Shown: positions 18,597 to 27,883, numbered from the stretch's first letter. The stretch is DNA of 64,000 bases from Nostoc indistinguendum CM1-VF10 (GCA_019359215.1 JAHHHS010000022.1:1-64000), one strand, 5' to 3'. Notes: generated from the letters alone by a model not told the origin. A program made the numbers and translations.

Positions 18597-19154
18597 TTAA
18601 GCCCCTCCGCCAATACTTTTTTGAAATGCTGGACGCTCAGATAACTGCTTCATATAGTTCAACATGGCTGGGTAGGAACTGAGGTCTAGCTTCAGCATGA
18701 TGGGAATGTAATTCAGAATAGACCCTACTGCCACATCAGCAACAGTGAACTCATTACCAAGCAAGAAAGGTTGCTTACTGAAAATTTCATTTAACGGAGT
18801 CAACAAGCGGGGCATTTTCCGCTCCCGACTTGCTTCTACAAAAATTCCTGGACCAAGGGTAGCATTAGCAAACAAAACCCATTGAGAAAATACAGCACGT
18901 TCTTGGAGTGAAAGTGCAGTTTTACCATACTTATCGGCAAGATACAGCAAAATTGCCCCAGATTCCCAAAGTTTAAAATCTCCATCAACAATTGCTGGAA
19001 CTTTCCCAACTGGGTTAATTGCCAAATATTCAGGTTTGAGATGTTCGCCCGCCTGCATATCGAGCTTGACAAATTCGTAGGGAACTTCTAATTCCTCTAA
19101 ATACCAGTGAACAATTGACGCTCGACTACGAGCGCCCCCGTAAAGTTTTAGCAT
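18597..19154 (-). CDS. Glutathione S-transferase family protein
   Basis: 185 residues. The N-terminal thioredoxin-like domain has GGARSRASIVHWYLEELEVPY, NPVGKVPAIVDGD (cis-proline VP) and WESGAILLYLADKYG, the glutathione-binding elements in their usual order. The C-terminal helical domain carries FTVADVAVGSILNYIP. In the catalytic position near residues 8-10 it has Arg-Ser, so Ser is the likely activating residue. Only 6 bases separate it from the upstream gene at 19161, so the two are co-transcribed. Confidence 0.88.
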   Translation of the reverse strand: MLKLYGGARSRASIVHWYLEELEVPYEFVKLDMQAGEHLKPEYLAINPVGKVPAIVDGDFKLWESGAILLYLADKYGKTALSLQERAVFSQWVLFANATLGPGIFVEASRERKMPRLLTPLNEIFSKQPFLLGNEFTVADVAVGSILNYIPIMLKLDLSSYPAMLNYMKQLSERPAFQKSIGGGA

Positions 19155-19160
19155 AATTAC

Positions 19161-19625
19161 TTAAAGAACTTTGTGAGTGTGAGAATGCTGTTTAATGTTG
19201 TCTTCTTTGGTGACAACTCTAGCAGCATTTAATACGCGTTTACGCTCAGTAGAATATTTAAATTCAGTGTAGTTTGTACCTAAAGGAATTAAAGATTTTG
19301 CAGATTCACGACGCTTGTAGGTACGCGCTGCTGCAAATGCCCGTGGCACAAATTCTTCTCCAAACTGAGCCGACTGTGAGAAGCCATCAGGCAACAGTTG
19401 TGAATCGCCATCCAGCACAGATCCCAAAGTTGTTGCATGAGCCAGCTTATAGGAGGTAGGGATGCCCTTTAAAAGCGCTTCCAAAGCCGCAGAGGGAATC
19501 GGTTCTATAACTTCGATTTGATAAACTTCTCCATCTTCTTTGACGAAGCAGGTTGCCAAGCCGATAACAATGTAATCATCGGTTGCTAAATCAGGGGCAT
19601 TGGGATAGGAAATTGCAGTTGTCAT
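19161..19625 (-). CDS. Conserved cyanobacterial-type protein of unknown function
   Basis: 154 residues, soluble, not assigned. It opens MTTAISYPNAPDLATDDYIV, then GLATCFVKEDGEVYQIEVIEPIPSAALEAL, and has a basic C-terminal third (RTYKRRESAKSL, RKRVLNAARVV) ending in a His-rich tail HSHTHK. The strongly conserved look suggests a functional protein; possible metal contact by the tail is inference only. ATG 19625 is preferred to the TTG at 19640. It heads a two-gene unit with the glutathione transferase gene. Confidence 0.7.
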   Translation of the reverse strand: MTTAISYPNAPDLATDDYIVIGLATCFVKEDGEVYQIEVIEPIPSAALEALLKGIPTSYKLAHATTLGSVLDGDSQLLPDGFSQSAQFGEEFVPRAFAAARTYKRRESAKSLIPLGTNYTEFKYSTERKRVLNAARVVTKEDNIKQHSHTHKVL

Positions 19626-20025
19626 CGGAAAATTTCTCAAAACTTAAAAATTAAATCTAGGGAATGAGGCATGGGGCATGGAGCATTAATTATTCTCCTC
19701 TTACTTCTCCTGCTTCCTCATCCCCTCTTTAATGAACGGCTTGTTGGCATTCTACCAATTTGTAGTCCTCACTACTTGACCAGTTTTTGAGATTGATATC
19801 TGCTATTTCTGGAATTCACCCTGGGGATGAAGTATTCATGATTAGGTTTGAGGATCAATTGTTTATTCAGGGCATAGATTTCTCTTGTCCTACTAGGTTA
19901 CAGTTCTCTCTTGAGATGGCTTCTAGGTAAGCGTAAATACCTTAAAAATAGACATAGTGGTAAAACCACCAACAGGCAAAAACTAGAGTTTGATTCCACA
20001 AAGCACTGATTGAATGTAGAAAAAG
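19626..20025. other. Divergent promoter region, no gene
   Basis: 400 bases between a minus-strand unit and the TPR gene. It starts with a low-complexity stretch (ATGAGGCATGGGGCATGGAGC, CTCCTCTTACTTCTCC). No coding, hairpin or RNA signal was recognised beyond that. Confidence 0.4.
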
Positions 20026-20751
20026 ATGAATATTCACTCATTTTTAGCTGACGGTGACCAGCAAAGTAACAAATATAATTTTTCGCTAAATATTATACAT
20101 AAAGCCCAAGAAAGTAGGAAAAATGACAGTGGCGCATCTACTTTGGAAGATAGCTATTTACGCTCTTGTGCTTTGAGGTTGGCTCAACAAGGAAATTATA
20201 CTGAGGCGATCGCACTTTTAAGCCAACTAATCTTCCGCCATCCCCATAATGCCGTTGATTACAACAATCGGGGGCTAATTTATTTTCAAAGTGGCAAAAC
20301 GCAAAAAGCGCTTTCTGACTATAACACCGCGCTCAAACTTAATCCCTATTTGGCTAGTGCTTATAATAATCGGGCAAATTACTACGCGGCTTGTGGAGAA
20401 TTAGCAGCAGCACTTGTCGACTACGATCAAGCGATTGATTTGAATCCTCGCCATGTCCGGGCGTTGATTAACCGAGGCATTACCTGGCGTGATTTGGGGC
20501 AATATGAGGAGGCAATTGAGAATTTTGAGGTAGCACTGCTTTTCGGTCAGCTAGAAGGTCATATCTGGGCTGAACGCGGCAGAACTTACCATCTTTGGGG
20601 TGACTGGAATTGTGCGATCGCTGATTATCGTCGCGCCCTCACTCAACTGCCCTCGAGCGAAACAACTAGGGACGTTGCTGGTTCTCGTTTGCGTTTACAA
20701 ATCGAAAATTGGCTAAACGATTTGTTATTTCCTGGGCGTCCTATTTGGTAG
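20026..20751 (+). CDS. Tetratricopeptide repeat protein
   Basis: 241 residues with four to five TPR units from about residue 45: LRLAQQGNYTEAIALLSQLI, then VDYNNRGLIYFQSGKTQKAL, AYNNRANYYAACGELAAALV, ALINRGITWRDLGQYEEAIE and HIWAERGRTYHLWGDWNCAI. Each has the helical W-L-G-Y-A-F-A-P-like spacing. The N-terminal 40 residues are polar and not recognised. There is no signal peptide, so it is a cytoplasmic scaffold for protein contacts. Its partner cannot be read from the neighbours. Confidence 0.85.
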   Translation: MNIHSFLADGDQQSNKYNFSLNIIHKAQESRKNDSGASTLEDSYLRSCALRLAQQGNYTEAIALLSQLIFRHPHNAVDYNNRGLIYFQSGKTQKALSDYNTALKLNPYLASAYNNRANYYAACGELAAALVDYDQAIDLNPRHVRALINRGITWRDLGQYEEAIENFEVALLFGQLEGHIWAERGRTYHLWGDWNCAIADYRRALTQLPSSETTRDVAGSRLRLQIENWLNDLLFPGRPIW

Positions 20752-20971
20752 ATTAATCCTTCTGTCAGATTCAAAATTCAAAATAAATTATTAAATTTTG
20801 AATTAGAGTTTGGTGACCCTGTATCGTTAATGACTAATAAATGATAACTATATAGTTATTCAAAAATTAGCTATTAGCCATTGTTTATTAGCAATAATAT
20901 AAATTAACACCCAGTGTATACGTAGCCAGAATCACAAGAAACTTAAAATAATCCCAAATTCGCTATTTGTC

Positions 20972-21382
20972 TTAGGGTAATAAGTCTGTTTGTGCATCTT
21001 CTCGGCGATCTGGATTCATCAACACCACGCGACGCTGGCTGGGATCAAATCGGTATCCCTGTTGTTGCATAATAGTTTTAGTTTGCTGAGGATCAAAGTT
21101 ACGGCTAAATTCTGTCTGCAAACCATTGACATGTCCTTCCATCAACTTGACTTCAGTACTAATCTCTCGCAACTTTCCTTGCTGTGACCAATGATAAGGC
21201 AAAAGTTGTGCTAAAGCGGATGCTGCAACGGCTGTAATGAGGAGATTAACAGCTATTTTAGCTGTGCTTTCCACTGCCATCACCTGGTAAGAACGTTGAC
21301 GAAGATGCCGCTTTGGTCGAGGAATGACCCGGCGTTTTTGTATAGGTTGTAACGGTGGTCTGGAGGGTTGAGTCGCGTTCAT
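20972..21382 (-). CDS. Bitopic membrane protein with FtsL/FtsB-like plan, function unknown
   Basis: 136 residues: a basic, proline-rich cytoplasmic N-terminus (PIQKRRVIPRPKRHLRQR), one membrane helix about residues 43-63 (AKIAVNLLITAVAASALAQLL), then a short predicted helix (LREISTEVKLMEGHVNGLQTEF) and a basic/polar C-terminus containing QQGYRFDPSQRRVVLMNP. The arrangement equals that of the small division proteins FtsL and FtsB, but no diagnostic residue is present, so this is only an architectural comparison. It looks conserved in cyanobacteria. It lies downstream of psaM on the same strand, 250 bases away. Confidence 0.55.
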   Translation of the reverse strand: MNATQPSRPPLQPIQKRRVIPRPKRHLRQRSYQVMAVESTAKIAVNLLITAVAASALAQLLPYHWSQQGKLREISTEVKLMEGHVNGLQTEFSRNFDPQQTKTIMQQQGYRFDPSQRRVVLMNPDRREDAQTDLLP

Positions 21383-21387
21383 GATGC

Positions 21388-21527
21388 TAAAAAATAACCT
21401 CGCTTAGTGAAGGGAAGCACTGTAAAAGCGCTCTGGCGCTAATTACTGCTCGATTTAGCTGTCATATTACTTCATTTTTATGAAATAGCTACAAGTGTTG
21501 CACTAGTTAAAAAATAACCTGGCTTAC
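21388..21527. repeat. Direct repeat pair between psaM and the bitopic protein gene
   Basis: TAAAAAATAACCTCGCTTA at 21388-21406 and TAAAAAATAACCTGGCTTA at 21508-21526 are 19-base direct repeats with one mismatch, 120 bases apart. The interval also has a small hairpin (AGCGCTCTGGCGCT). They could be a regulatory pair or the flanks of a small insertion. Confidence 0.5.
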
Positions 21528-21634
21528 GTAAGTGCTAGCTTTTTAGCAACTTATGGCATAAAGCCACAAGCGTCTGGAAATTGCACCCCGTAATGCCAGG
21601 ATTATTAGCTTTTTAACTGTGTCACATCGTACCG

Positions 21635-21766
21635 TTATTTGTAAAGTTCTGTGGCTAATCGCCAAGCTAGAACTCCTGGGATCAGCGCCACAACTAGAGC
21701 GATGTAGACTTGAGTATCCGAGATGGAAGATATCTGAGCGATGTACAGAGTATCTAAGATAGGCAT
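21635..21766 (-). CDS. psaM: Photosystem I subunit XII PsaM, with duplicated N-terminus
   Basis: A 43-residue protein: MPILDTLYIAQISS followed by ISDTQVYIALVVALIPGVLA and WRLATELYK. The last 30 residues are canonical PsaM, a one-helix subunit of photosystem I at the trimer/monomer core. The first 13 residues are extra; they repeat the following segment (PILDT-LYIA against SISDTQVYIA), also at DNA level. A strong AGGAGG precedes ATG 21766 at 9 bases, which supports this start; no alternative ATG, GTG or TTG lies at the canonical position. The gene stands alone, divergent from the sugar kinase gene. Confidence 0.92.
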   Translation of the reverse strand: MPILDTLYIAQISSISDTQVYIALVVALIPGVLAWRLATELYK

Positions 21767-21923
21767 GGCTGAAAACCTCCTAACCTGAATAGATTTTGAA
21801 CAGTTCGTTTACTACTTTTCCTTGTTTTGCCAAGATTGGGGAATATCTTGTTACAAGATGCAACAAAAGCAGTTATTAATCAGTAGTCGTTAATGATTCT
21901 TTATTAAAAAAATTCATAAAACT

Positions 21924-23192
21924 ATGGATTTCTATTTGGGTATCGACTTTGGCACCTCTGGCGCACGCGGTATGGTGATTGATGAGGAAGCTAGCATCCA
22001 GGCACAGGTGCGATATCCCTTCCAGGACTCCCCAGCCGCCGTTACGCCCAAAATTTGGCAGGAGGCTTTGTTTGTGCTGGTGGAACAAATACCTGATCAA
22101 TTGCGGCGAGAAATTAAAGCGATCGCAATTAATGGTACTTCCTCGACCGTTTTGCTGGTCGATGCTGCTGGCAATCCAACAGATGCACCATTGCTGTACA
22201 ACGATGCGCGGGGATCATTGGTGCTAGAGCATTTGAGGAGTATAGCGCCCCCTAATCATACTGTGTTGAGTGCCACCTCCAGCCTGGCGAAACTTTTGTG
22301 GATGAGGCAACAACCCTCTTTTAGTGAAGCTAGATATTTCCTGCATCAAGCAGATTGGCTAGCGTTTCTCCTACATGGACAGTTGGGTATTAGCGATTAC
22401 CATAATGCCTTAAAGCTGGGTTATGACGTAGAAGAGTTGAAATACCCAGAATGGCTAGAAAAACTAGAAATACCAATTCAGCTACCCAAAGTTTTAACTC
22501 CTGGGACTCCGATTACCGAATTGCGTCCTGAAATTGCTGATAAATTCGGTTTATGCCGTGATTGTCTGGTATGTGCAGGTACAACTGATAGTATTGCGGC
22601 TTTTCTCGCTAGTGGAGCAAAATTACCTGGTGAAGCCGTGACTTCCCTTGGTTCAACCTTGGTACTTAAGTTGTTAGGTCGTACCCGTGTAGAAGATGCC
22701 AGATATGGGATTTACAGCCATCGCCTGGGGGATTTGTGGCTGACTGGTGGTGCTTCTAATACTGGAGGTGCAGTACTAAAGCAATTTTTCACAAACGCTG
22801 AGTTAGAAAGCCTTAGTCGGGAGATTGATGCATCAAAAGCCAGCGAGTTAGATTATTATCCGTTGTTGAAGGTAGGCGATCGCTTTCCGATTAACGATCC
22901 CGATTTACCGCCACGATTGTCACCACGCCCAGATAACCCAGTGGAATTTTTGCATGGGTTATTAGAAAGCATTGCCCGTATAGAAGCAAGAGGGTATGAA
23001 TTATTACAGCAAATGGGCGCAGAGAAGTTTAGCCGTGTTTATACTGCTGGCGGTGGCGCGGCGAATGAAACTTGGACTGCGATTAGGGCGCGTCATTTGC
23101 AGGTTCCTGTAGTAGCCTCAGTGTACACAGAAGCAGCTTATGGAACGGCGCTGTTGGCTATGGGAGGCGGAATTAAGGGTGAACAAGAGTAA
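21924..23192 (+). CDS. FGGY-family sugar kinase, D-ribulokinase type
   Basis: 422 residues with the ASKHA fold: phosphate-1 loop LGIDFGTSGARGMVID at the N-terminus, AINGTSSTVLLVD, a catalytic-type LYNDAR segment, CAGTTDSIAAFLASGA and LGSTLVLKLLG, and AGGGAANETWTAIRARHLQVPV at the adenosine site. Shorter than xylulokinase (about 480-500 residues), it matches the cyanobacterial/plant group for which a Synechococcus member was shown to prefer D-ribulose. The likely product is ribulose 5-phosphate for the Calvin/pentose phosphate pool. ATG 21924 has no obvious ribosome site but starts exactly at the family start. Confidence 0.82.
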   Translation: MDFYLGIDFGTSGARGMVIDEEASIQAQVRYPFQDSPAAVTPKIWQEALFVLVEQIPDQLRREIKAIAINGTSSTVLLVDAAGNPTDAPLLYNDARGSLVLEHLRSIAPPNHTVLSATSSLAKLLWMRQQPSFSEARYFLHQADWLAFLLHGQLGISDYHNALKLGYDVEELKYPEWLEKLEIPIQLPKVLTPGTPITELRPEIADKFGLCRDCLVCAGTTDSIAAFLASGAKLPGEAVTSLGSTLVLKLLGRTRVEDARYGIYSHRLGDLWLTGGASNTGGAVLKQFFTNAELESLSREIDASKASELDYYPLLKVGDRFPINDPDLPPRLSPRPDNPVEFLHGLLESIARIEARGYELLQQMGAEKFSRVYTAGGGAANETWTAIRARHLQVPVVASVYTEAAYGTALLAMGGGIKGEQE

Positions 23193-23573
23193 TTATGTAA
23201 CAATCTTTTCGTAGGTATTTCGTAAATCAGTATCTATCCCAGTGACAATCTACATATCTCGGCCGATACTGTGATTATTAGATACCGGACTATAGATTTC
23301 AGGTTCATGATCTGGGCAGCTATTCGGGGATGGGTGCTTCGCTATAAGCGAATGTCATCTGTCCCCTTTATTAATTACTAGTGTTAGTTCTAACTAGCCT
23401 ACCGTCGCTAAGGTAATGGGTGTATTGAGGCGATCGCAACAAACTTTCACTGGGGATATTAAGCGATCGCAATCATGGCAAAAGAACGCCAAATTGTAGC
23501 TTGAAAGTAACCGGATGCTGCGGCGCTACAGTGTAGAAGCTAATGACAGCAAGCGTAACACGGAGACAAAAAA
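23193..23573. other. Intergenic region with several HIP1 sites
   Basis: 381 bases with two GGCGATCGC/AGCGATCGC sites near 23440 and 23466 and no open frame of note. It probably holds the promoter of the hydrolase gene; no hairpin terminator was recognised. Confidence 0.35.
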
Positions 23574-24314
23574 GTGCAAATCACTAAGCGCAATGTTGAG
23601 TTAAGAGTAGATGGCAGCTTAATGCGTGTTTATGTAGCGGCTCCCAAAGCAGCAGGAAAATACCCTGGTATTGTCTTCTACAGTGATATTTATCAGTTAG
23701 GTGATGCAATGATTCGTCTAGCTAACTACTTAGCAGGATACGGCTATGTAGTAGCAGCCCCAGAAATTTTTCACCGAATTGAGCCAGTTGGTTTAGTAAT
23801 TGAGCCAGACGATCTGGGACGGATGCGGGGAAATGACGATGCGCGTCGAACCTCCGTAGCTGATTATGATGCCGATTGCCTTGCTGTGATTGAATTTCTG
23901 AAAACAGAGAGTGCGGTTTCTCCAAATCAAATAGGCACTCTCGGCTTTTGTATTGGTGGACATTTAGCTTTCCGCGCAGCATTTCAAAGCGAAATTCGGG
24001 CTTGTGTCTGCTGTTATCCTACTGGGATTCCCAGTGGTAAACTGGGTAAGGAGGTAGCCGATACAATCCAACGGGTAAGTGAAATCAAAGGCGAGATGTT
24101 AATGGTGTTCGGTACTCTTGACCCTCATATACCAGATAGCGATCGCCAAATCATAATCAAAGCAATTGAGAATGCTAACATCCCTCACCAAGTTTTCTTG
24201 TATGAAGCAGAACATACATTCATGCGCGACGACGGTTATCGTTATGATTCTAGTGCTAGCACCGCAGCTTGGTCTGAAATAGTGACTTTTTTGGGGCGCA
24301 TATTTGCAGACTGA
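23574..24314 (+). CDS. Dienelactone hydrolase family protein
   Basis: 246 residues with an alpha/beta-hydrolase fold. The nucleophile elbow is GTLGFCIGGHLAFRAAF, where Cys replaces Ser as is normal in this family; the acid is Asp in GTLDPHIPDSD and the base is His in EAEHTFMRDDG. The N-terminal GIVFYSDIYQLGDAM supplies the oxyanion region with a Tyr. The start is GTG 23574 with a weak CGGAG upstream. The substrate is an ester or lactone but is not known. No pathway genes are adjacent. Confidence 0.85.
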   Translation: MQITKRNVELRVDGSLMRVYVAAPKAAGKYPGIVFYSDIYQLGDAMIRLANYLAGYGYVVAAPEIFHRIEPVGLVIEPDDLGRMRGNDDARRTSVADYDADCLAVIEFLKTESAVSPNQIGTLGFCIGGHLAFRAAFQSEIRACVCCYPTGIPSGKLGKEVADTIQRVSEIKGEMLMVFGTLDPHIPDSDRQIIIKAIENANIPHQVFLYEAEHTFMRDDGYRYDSSASTAAWSEIVTFLGRIFAD

Positions 24315-24340
24315 AAACTCCTATTATTGCTTTCTTCGCG

Positions 24341-25297
24341 TCAATTTTGAGTTGTTTGCAACGCTAACAAACCAGCACCATAAGCAGGTTCATGCCTCGG
24401 AAAAATTACGTTTACATTAGGAAACTTCTTAACAAGAGATGCTGCAAATTTTTCATGGATATTGCATCTACCACGCCAGACACTTCCCGTTGTTACTACT
24501 TCCAAAACTGAGTCGGCAGTAAAAATTGCATCAATTACTGTAGATGTAGCTTTTACTAACTCTTTTACAGCATCGTCAATTATCATATTCGCTACTATAT
24601 CACCTGACGCTGCTGCAAAATCTACAACTAGTGCTGAAGCTGCTATCTGTTTAACTCCCCATTTTCGGCGATATACTACTTCTATTAAATCTTCTATACT
24701 TTCCAAATCAAGATGCTGTTTGAAACCCTCTATCAAACTCGTTGATATTTCTCGTCCATCATAAGATTTTAATGCTGCGTTCATGCCTGTGATCGCAATT
24801 TTATAAGCGCTACCTTCATCTCCTAAAATATACCCCCAGCCGCCGACTCGCTTAGTATGTCCTTCATGATTTCGGCCGAAAACTATTGAACCAGTACCTG
24901 CTGCAACCACAATTCCTATAGGCTGACCAATTCCACCAACTAAAGCAATTAAAGCATCGTTACAAATTACAATATTCGCTGGCTGTAATGCCCAAGTAAT
25001 AGGCAATTTGTTATTCTGTAACTCTTTAACTAAACCTGTTACTACTTCGATATCTGCTACACGACCTACACCCGCTAAACCCAAACATATCGCGTCAATA
25101 TTCACAGAATTTGTAATTATTGCTGCCTCAACCGCATTTTTAATTGCAGATTGAATAGATTGTAGAGTGGCTTCGATACCTATACTCTGATAATTAGATG
25201 GGCCTGCTTCAGCACGACCTAGCACTAGATGCAAATCATCCATTAAGACACAAATAGTCTTGCTACCGCCGCCATCTATTCCCAAAACATAACTCAT
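24341..25297 (-). CDS. BadF/BadG-type N-acetylhexosamine kinase-like protein
   Basis: 318 residues. It opens VLGIDGGGSKTICVLMDD, the phosphate-1 loop of the BcrAD/BadF/BadG family that includes human-type GlcNAc kinase. Further marks are LGLAGVGR, CNDALIALVGG, VVAAGTGSIVFGRN and GGWGYILGDEGSAYKI, all expected for a GlcNAc or MurNAc kinase. It follows the AmpG-like gene by 14 bases in the same operon. Given the context it probably phosphorylates GlcNAc or anhydro-MurNAc released from the cell wall; that substrate assignment is inference. Confidence 0.85.
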   Translation of the reverse strand: MSYVLGIDGGGSKTICVLMDDLHLVLGRAEAGPSNYQSIGIEATLQSIQSAIKNAVEAAIITNSVNIDAICLGLAGVGRVADIEVVTGLVKELQNNKLPITWALQPANIVICNDALIALVGGIGQPIGIVVAAGTGSIVFGRNHEGHTKRVGGWGYILGDEGSAYKIAITGMNAALKSYDGREISTSLIEGFKQHLDLESIEDLIEVVYRRKWGVKQIAASALVVDFAAASGDIVANMIIDDAVKELVKATSTVIDAIFTADSVLEVVTTGSVWRGRCNIHEKFAASLVKKFPNVNVIFPRHEPAYGAGLLALQTTQN

Positions 25298-25311
25298 CAG
25301 TTGTAATAAAA

Positions 25312-26583
25312 TTACTTATTTTGATGCTTCGGTTCTTCTTTTAAAGGAATAAAAAAGAGAGCAATCATTCCAGGAATGGTTAGCAAACAAACCAAGACAA
25401 AAAACAATGGATAGCCAAGTGCTTTTTGCAGATAACCACTAACTAATCCGGATAACATCATTCCTAAAGCCATAATGCCAGTAGATATGGCAAAATGAGA
25501 AGTTTTATATTCGCCTTGGCAAATATACATTAAATAAACACTAAAAGCTGTAAATCCAAAACCATAGCCAAATTGCTCCAAGGAAACCAAGGGATACACT
25601 AATGTTAGTGAAGGCTTAGTGTAAGCCATATACACATAAAAAATATCAGGTAAATTCAATGCTAAAGCCATAGGTAATAAACATTTTTTTAATCCATATC
25701 TAGAAATTAGCAAACCTCCTAAAATTCCTCCACAGATTAGGGATATTACCCCAAATGTCCCATAGACTAGCCCAACATCTGATGTTGATAACCCTAAGCC
25801 TCCTACTTCTGGTTTGTCCAATAAAAATAAAGAGGCTATCTTGACAAGCATTGCTTCGCCAAGTCTGTAAAGCAATATAAATGCTAAAATATTTATAATT
25901 TTATCTTGGGCAAAATATGAGCGAATGATTGACCAAAAAGGTATATTTTCTCTAGCTTGTATTTGTCGTTGGTTGTCTGATTCAGGTAAGGGTAAAATTA
26001 GGCGATGGAAAATAAATAGGATTACTAAAATTAAAGCTGAGAAGCCAATGGCTATAGTCCAGCTTAAAGGAATATTGTTCAGAGAAACTTCAAGCTGACC
26101 TGCTAAGACTACTAATATTCCAGAGCCAAAAATGACAGCCATTCGATAAAACAGTGAGCGAATGCCAACAAATAAGGCTTGTTGTTCTGGAGATAAAGCC
26201 AGCAGATAGAAGCCATCTGTGGCAATGTCATAAGTTGCAGAAATAAATGCTCCTATTGTTAATGTCACAAGGGAGATGAAAAAGAAATTTGGCAGTTGCA
26301 AGGAGAAGGCTATCAAACCTAAACAAGCGAACATCGCAAATTGGGTATAAAGTATCCATTGACGTTTGGTAGAATAAATATCGACGATTGGGCCCCAAAA
26401 CATTTTGATGACCCAAGGTAGATAGAGAAAACTTGTCCATAAAGTAATTTGAGTATTATCTATTCCGAGCTTTTTGTAAAAGATTACAGAAACTGTATTG
26501 ATGATGATGTAAGGTATGCCAGAGGCAAAGTAGAGGGTGGGTATGTATCTCCAGGGCGAAGGGGTCGTGGTTTGAGGTTTCAT
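25312..26583 (-). CDS. AmpG-like MFS permease (muropeptide transporter type)
   Basis: 423 residues, about twelve membrane helices. It starts with WRYIPTLYFASGIPYIIINT and has FLYLPWVIKMFWGPIVDIYST, matching the peptide-acetyl-CoA/AmpG branch of the major facilitator superfamily in which ...LPWxxKFLWAPLVD is diagnostic. The second half contains DVGLVYGTFGVISLICGGILGG and LEQFGYGFGFTAFSVYLM. AmpG imports anhydro-muropeptides for recycling in other bacteria; here the downstream sugar kinase supports the same job. The gene overlaps nothing and lies 30 bases from the ATP-grasp gene upstream. Confidence 0.82.
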   Translation of the reverse strand: MKPQTTTPSPWRYIPTLYFASGIPYIIINTVSVIFYKKLGIDNTQITLWTSFLYLPWVIKMFWGPIVDIYSTKRQWILYTQFAMFACLGLIAFSLQLPNFFFISLVTLTIGAFISATYDIATDGFYLLALSPEQQALFVGIRSLFYRMAVIFGSGILVVLAGQLEVSLNNIPLSWTIAIGFSALILVILFIFHRLILPLPESDNQRQIQARENIPFWSIIRSYFAQDKIINILAFILLYRLGEAMLVKIASLFLLDKPEVGGLGLSTSDVGLVYGTFGVISLICGGILGGLLISRYGLKKCLLPMALALNLPDIFYVYMAYTKPSLTLVYPLVSLEQFGYGFGFTAFSVYLMYICQGEYKTSHFAISTGIMALGMMLSGLVSGYLQKALGYPLFFVLVCLLTIPGMIALFFIPLKEEPKHQNK

Positions 26584-26613
26584 ATTTGCCTCTAATTATC
26601 GGTGTTATTAAAA

Positions 26614-27876
26614 TTAGCATCCAATAGGACACCAATAGGATAAATTATCTGTAATTTCCCCTTCAGAAAGGCGCATTCCTACACCTCCAGATATAAACTT
26701 GTCATTACCATTGTTATATAGCCATGCTCCCCAAACCTGAGTCATTGACTTGCCATCAATTTCTAATTTAGGAAATTCTAATAACTCTTGATAGACATAA
26801 TTCTGTTGTGTATACCAAGGATCATTATTACTACTACGCACAGAGATTTTTCCTGAATTAACTGCAAATCCTCCTTCACCTTCTCTTCCTAAAATAGGTT
26901 TGGCAAAGTATGAATTACCTATTGCTGTTGCACTCAGTGATGTTTTAGGAAAATATTCCCAGACTGTCCCAGCATCTTTGTTAGAAAAAAAGTCATATCC
27001 CAAATCTGTAATTAGGGCAAATACGCTCTTTGGTTGCAGTGCAAAGGCAGAACCAAAGTTCACAAGCACAATTTTATTCTCAAAAATTAATTTCTCTAGA
27101 GCCGGCCATAATCTTTCACCTTTTTCATCAGTATCATGGATTAGCCATTCCACTGGATACCACATAAAAAGTATATCTATTGGTTTTTTTGTTCTCTGGT
27201 CAAATAGATATTCACCATCTTTGATGCCAAGATATTCTAAGGGTAAAATGGTACTTTTGGACTCCAAGTAATTTCTTAGCCATCGCATAGTACCTAAATC
27301 TTCGGCATTATTCAAAGCTGTAAATGCTACGCAACAGTCTGTAATTGGTTTACCTAAATTTAATGCGGCTCTATTTACATGCAGATTGAGTGTTATTTTT
27401 AATAATTTTTGAGCATCTAAATCTGGTTCTTGCAATCCAAAATGTCTGGCGACTTTATTATTGCCATCCGTACACTCAAACCAAAAACTAGGAGTTTGGG
27501 GATTAGTTTCTACTACCTTTTTTATCCCTTTTTCTTGATTCCAGCACCAGTCAAGACGCATACAAAATGGTGCGAGGAAGTCATATTTAACTAACTTGAT
27601 AGTAGCTTCCGGAAATCCATAGTAAAGTAGTGTATCCTCATCAAGAGTGCGAATAATTTCCCACACTTGGGTTAAAACACTACCAACTAATTCCGATGCT
27701 TGCTGGATTTCTTGTATCGTCTGCGGTAAAACTTGATGGCAGTGATAAAGGGCGTAAGGTGTTTCTTGGTCAGTTAGAGGTATACCTGTTCCTTCTTCAA
27801 TAGGAGCAAAGTTGTACCAACCCATTTTCATCGACTGAAATAGACGCTTTCGTTGAGGACTGTTGAAAATATTCAT
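26614..27876 (-). CDS. Glutathionylspermidine synthase-like ATP-grasp protein (YgiC type)
   Basis: 420 residues when read from ATG 27876 (MNIFNSPQRKRL); an upstream in-frame extension overlaps the lipoprotein gene and is not used. The C-terminal ATP-grasp part has FGSAFALQPKS, then FFSNKDAGTVWEYFPKTS, and SYFAKPILGREGEGGFAV, the conserved KPxxGREG nucleotide loop. It lacks the N-terminal amidase of true Gsp synthetase. In E. coli the corresponding genes ygiC and yjfC sit just after a small lipoprotein gene, as here (7-base spacing). The amide bond it forms is unknown; the neighbours suggest a cell-envelope peptide, which is inference. Confidence 0.8.
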   Translation of the reverse strand: MNIFNSPQRKRLFQSMKMGWYNFAPIEEGTGIPLTDQETPYALYHCHQVLPQTIQEIQQASELVGSVLTQVWEIIRTLDEDTLLYYGFPEATIKLVKYDFLAPFCMRLDWCWNQEKGIKKVVETNPQTPSFWFECTDGNNKVARHFGLQEPDLDAQKLLKITLNLHVNRAALNLGKPITDCCVAFTALNNAEDLGTMRWLRNYLESKSTILPLEYLGIKDGEYLFDQRTKKPIDILFMWYPVEWLIHDTDEKGERLWPALEKLIFENKIVLVNFGSAFALQPKSVFALITDLGYDFFSNKDAGTVWEYFPKTSLSATAIGNSYFAKPILGREGEGGFAVNSGKISVRSSNNDPWYTQQNYVYQELLEFPKLEIDGKSMTQVWGAWLYNNGNDKFISGGVGMRLSEGEITDNLSYWCPIGC

Positions 27877-27883
27877 AACTCTT

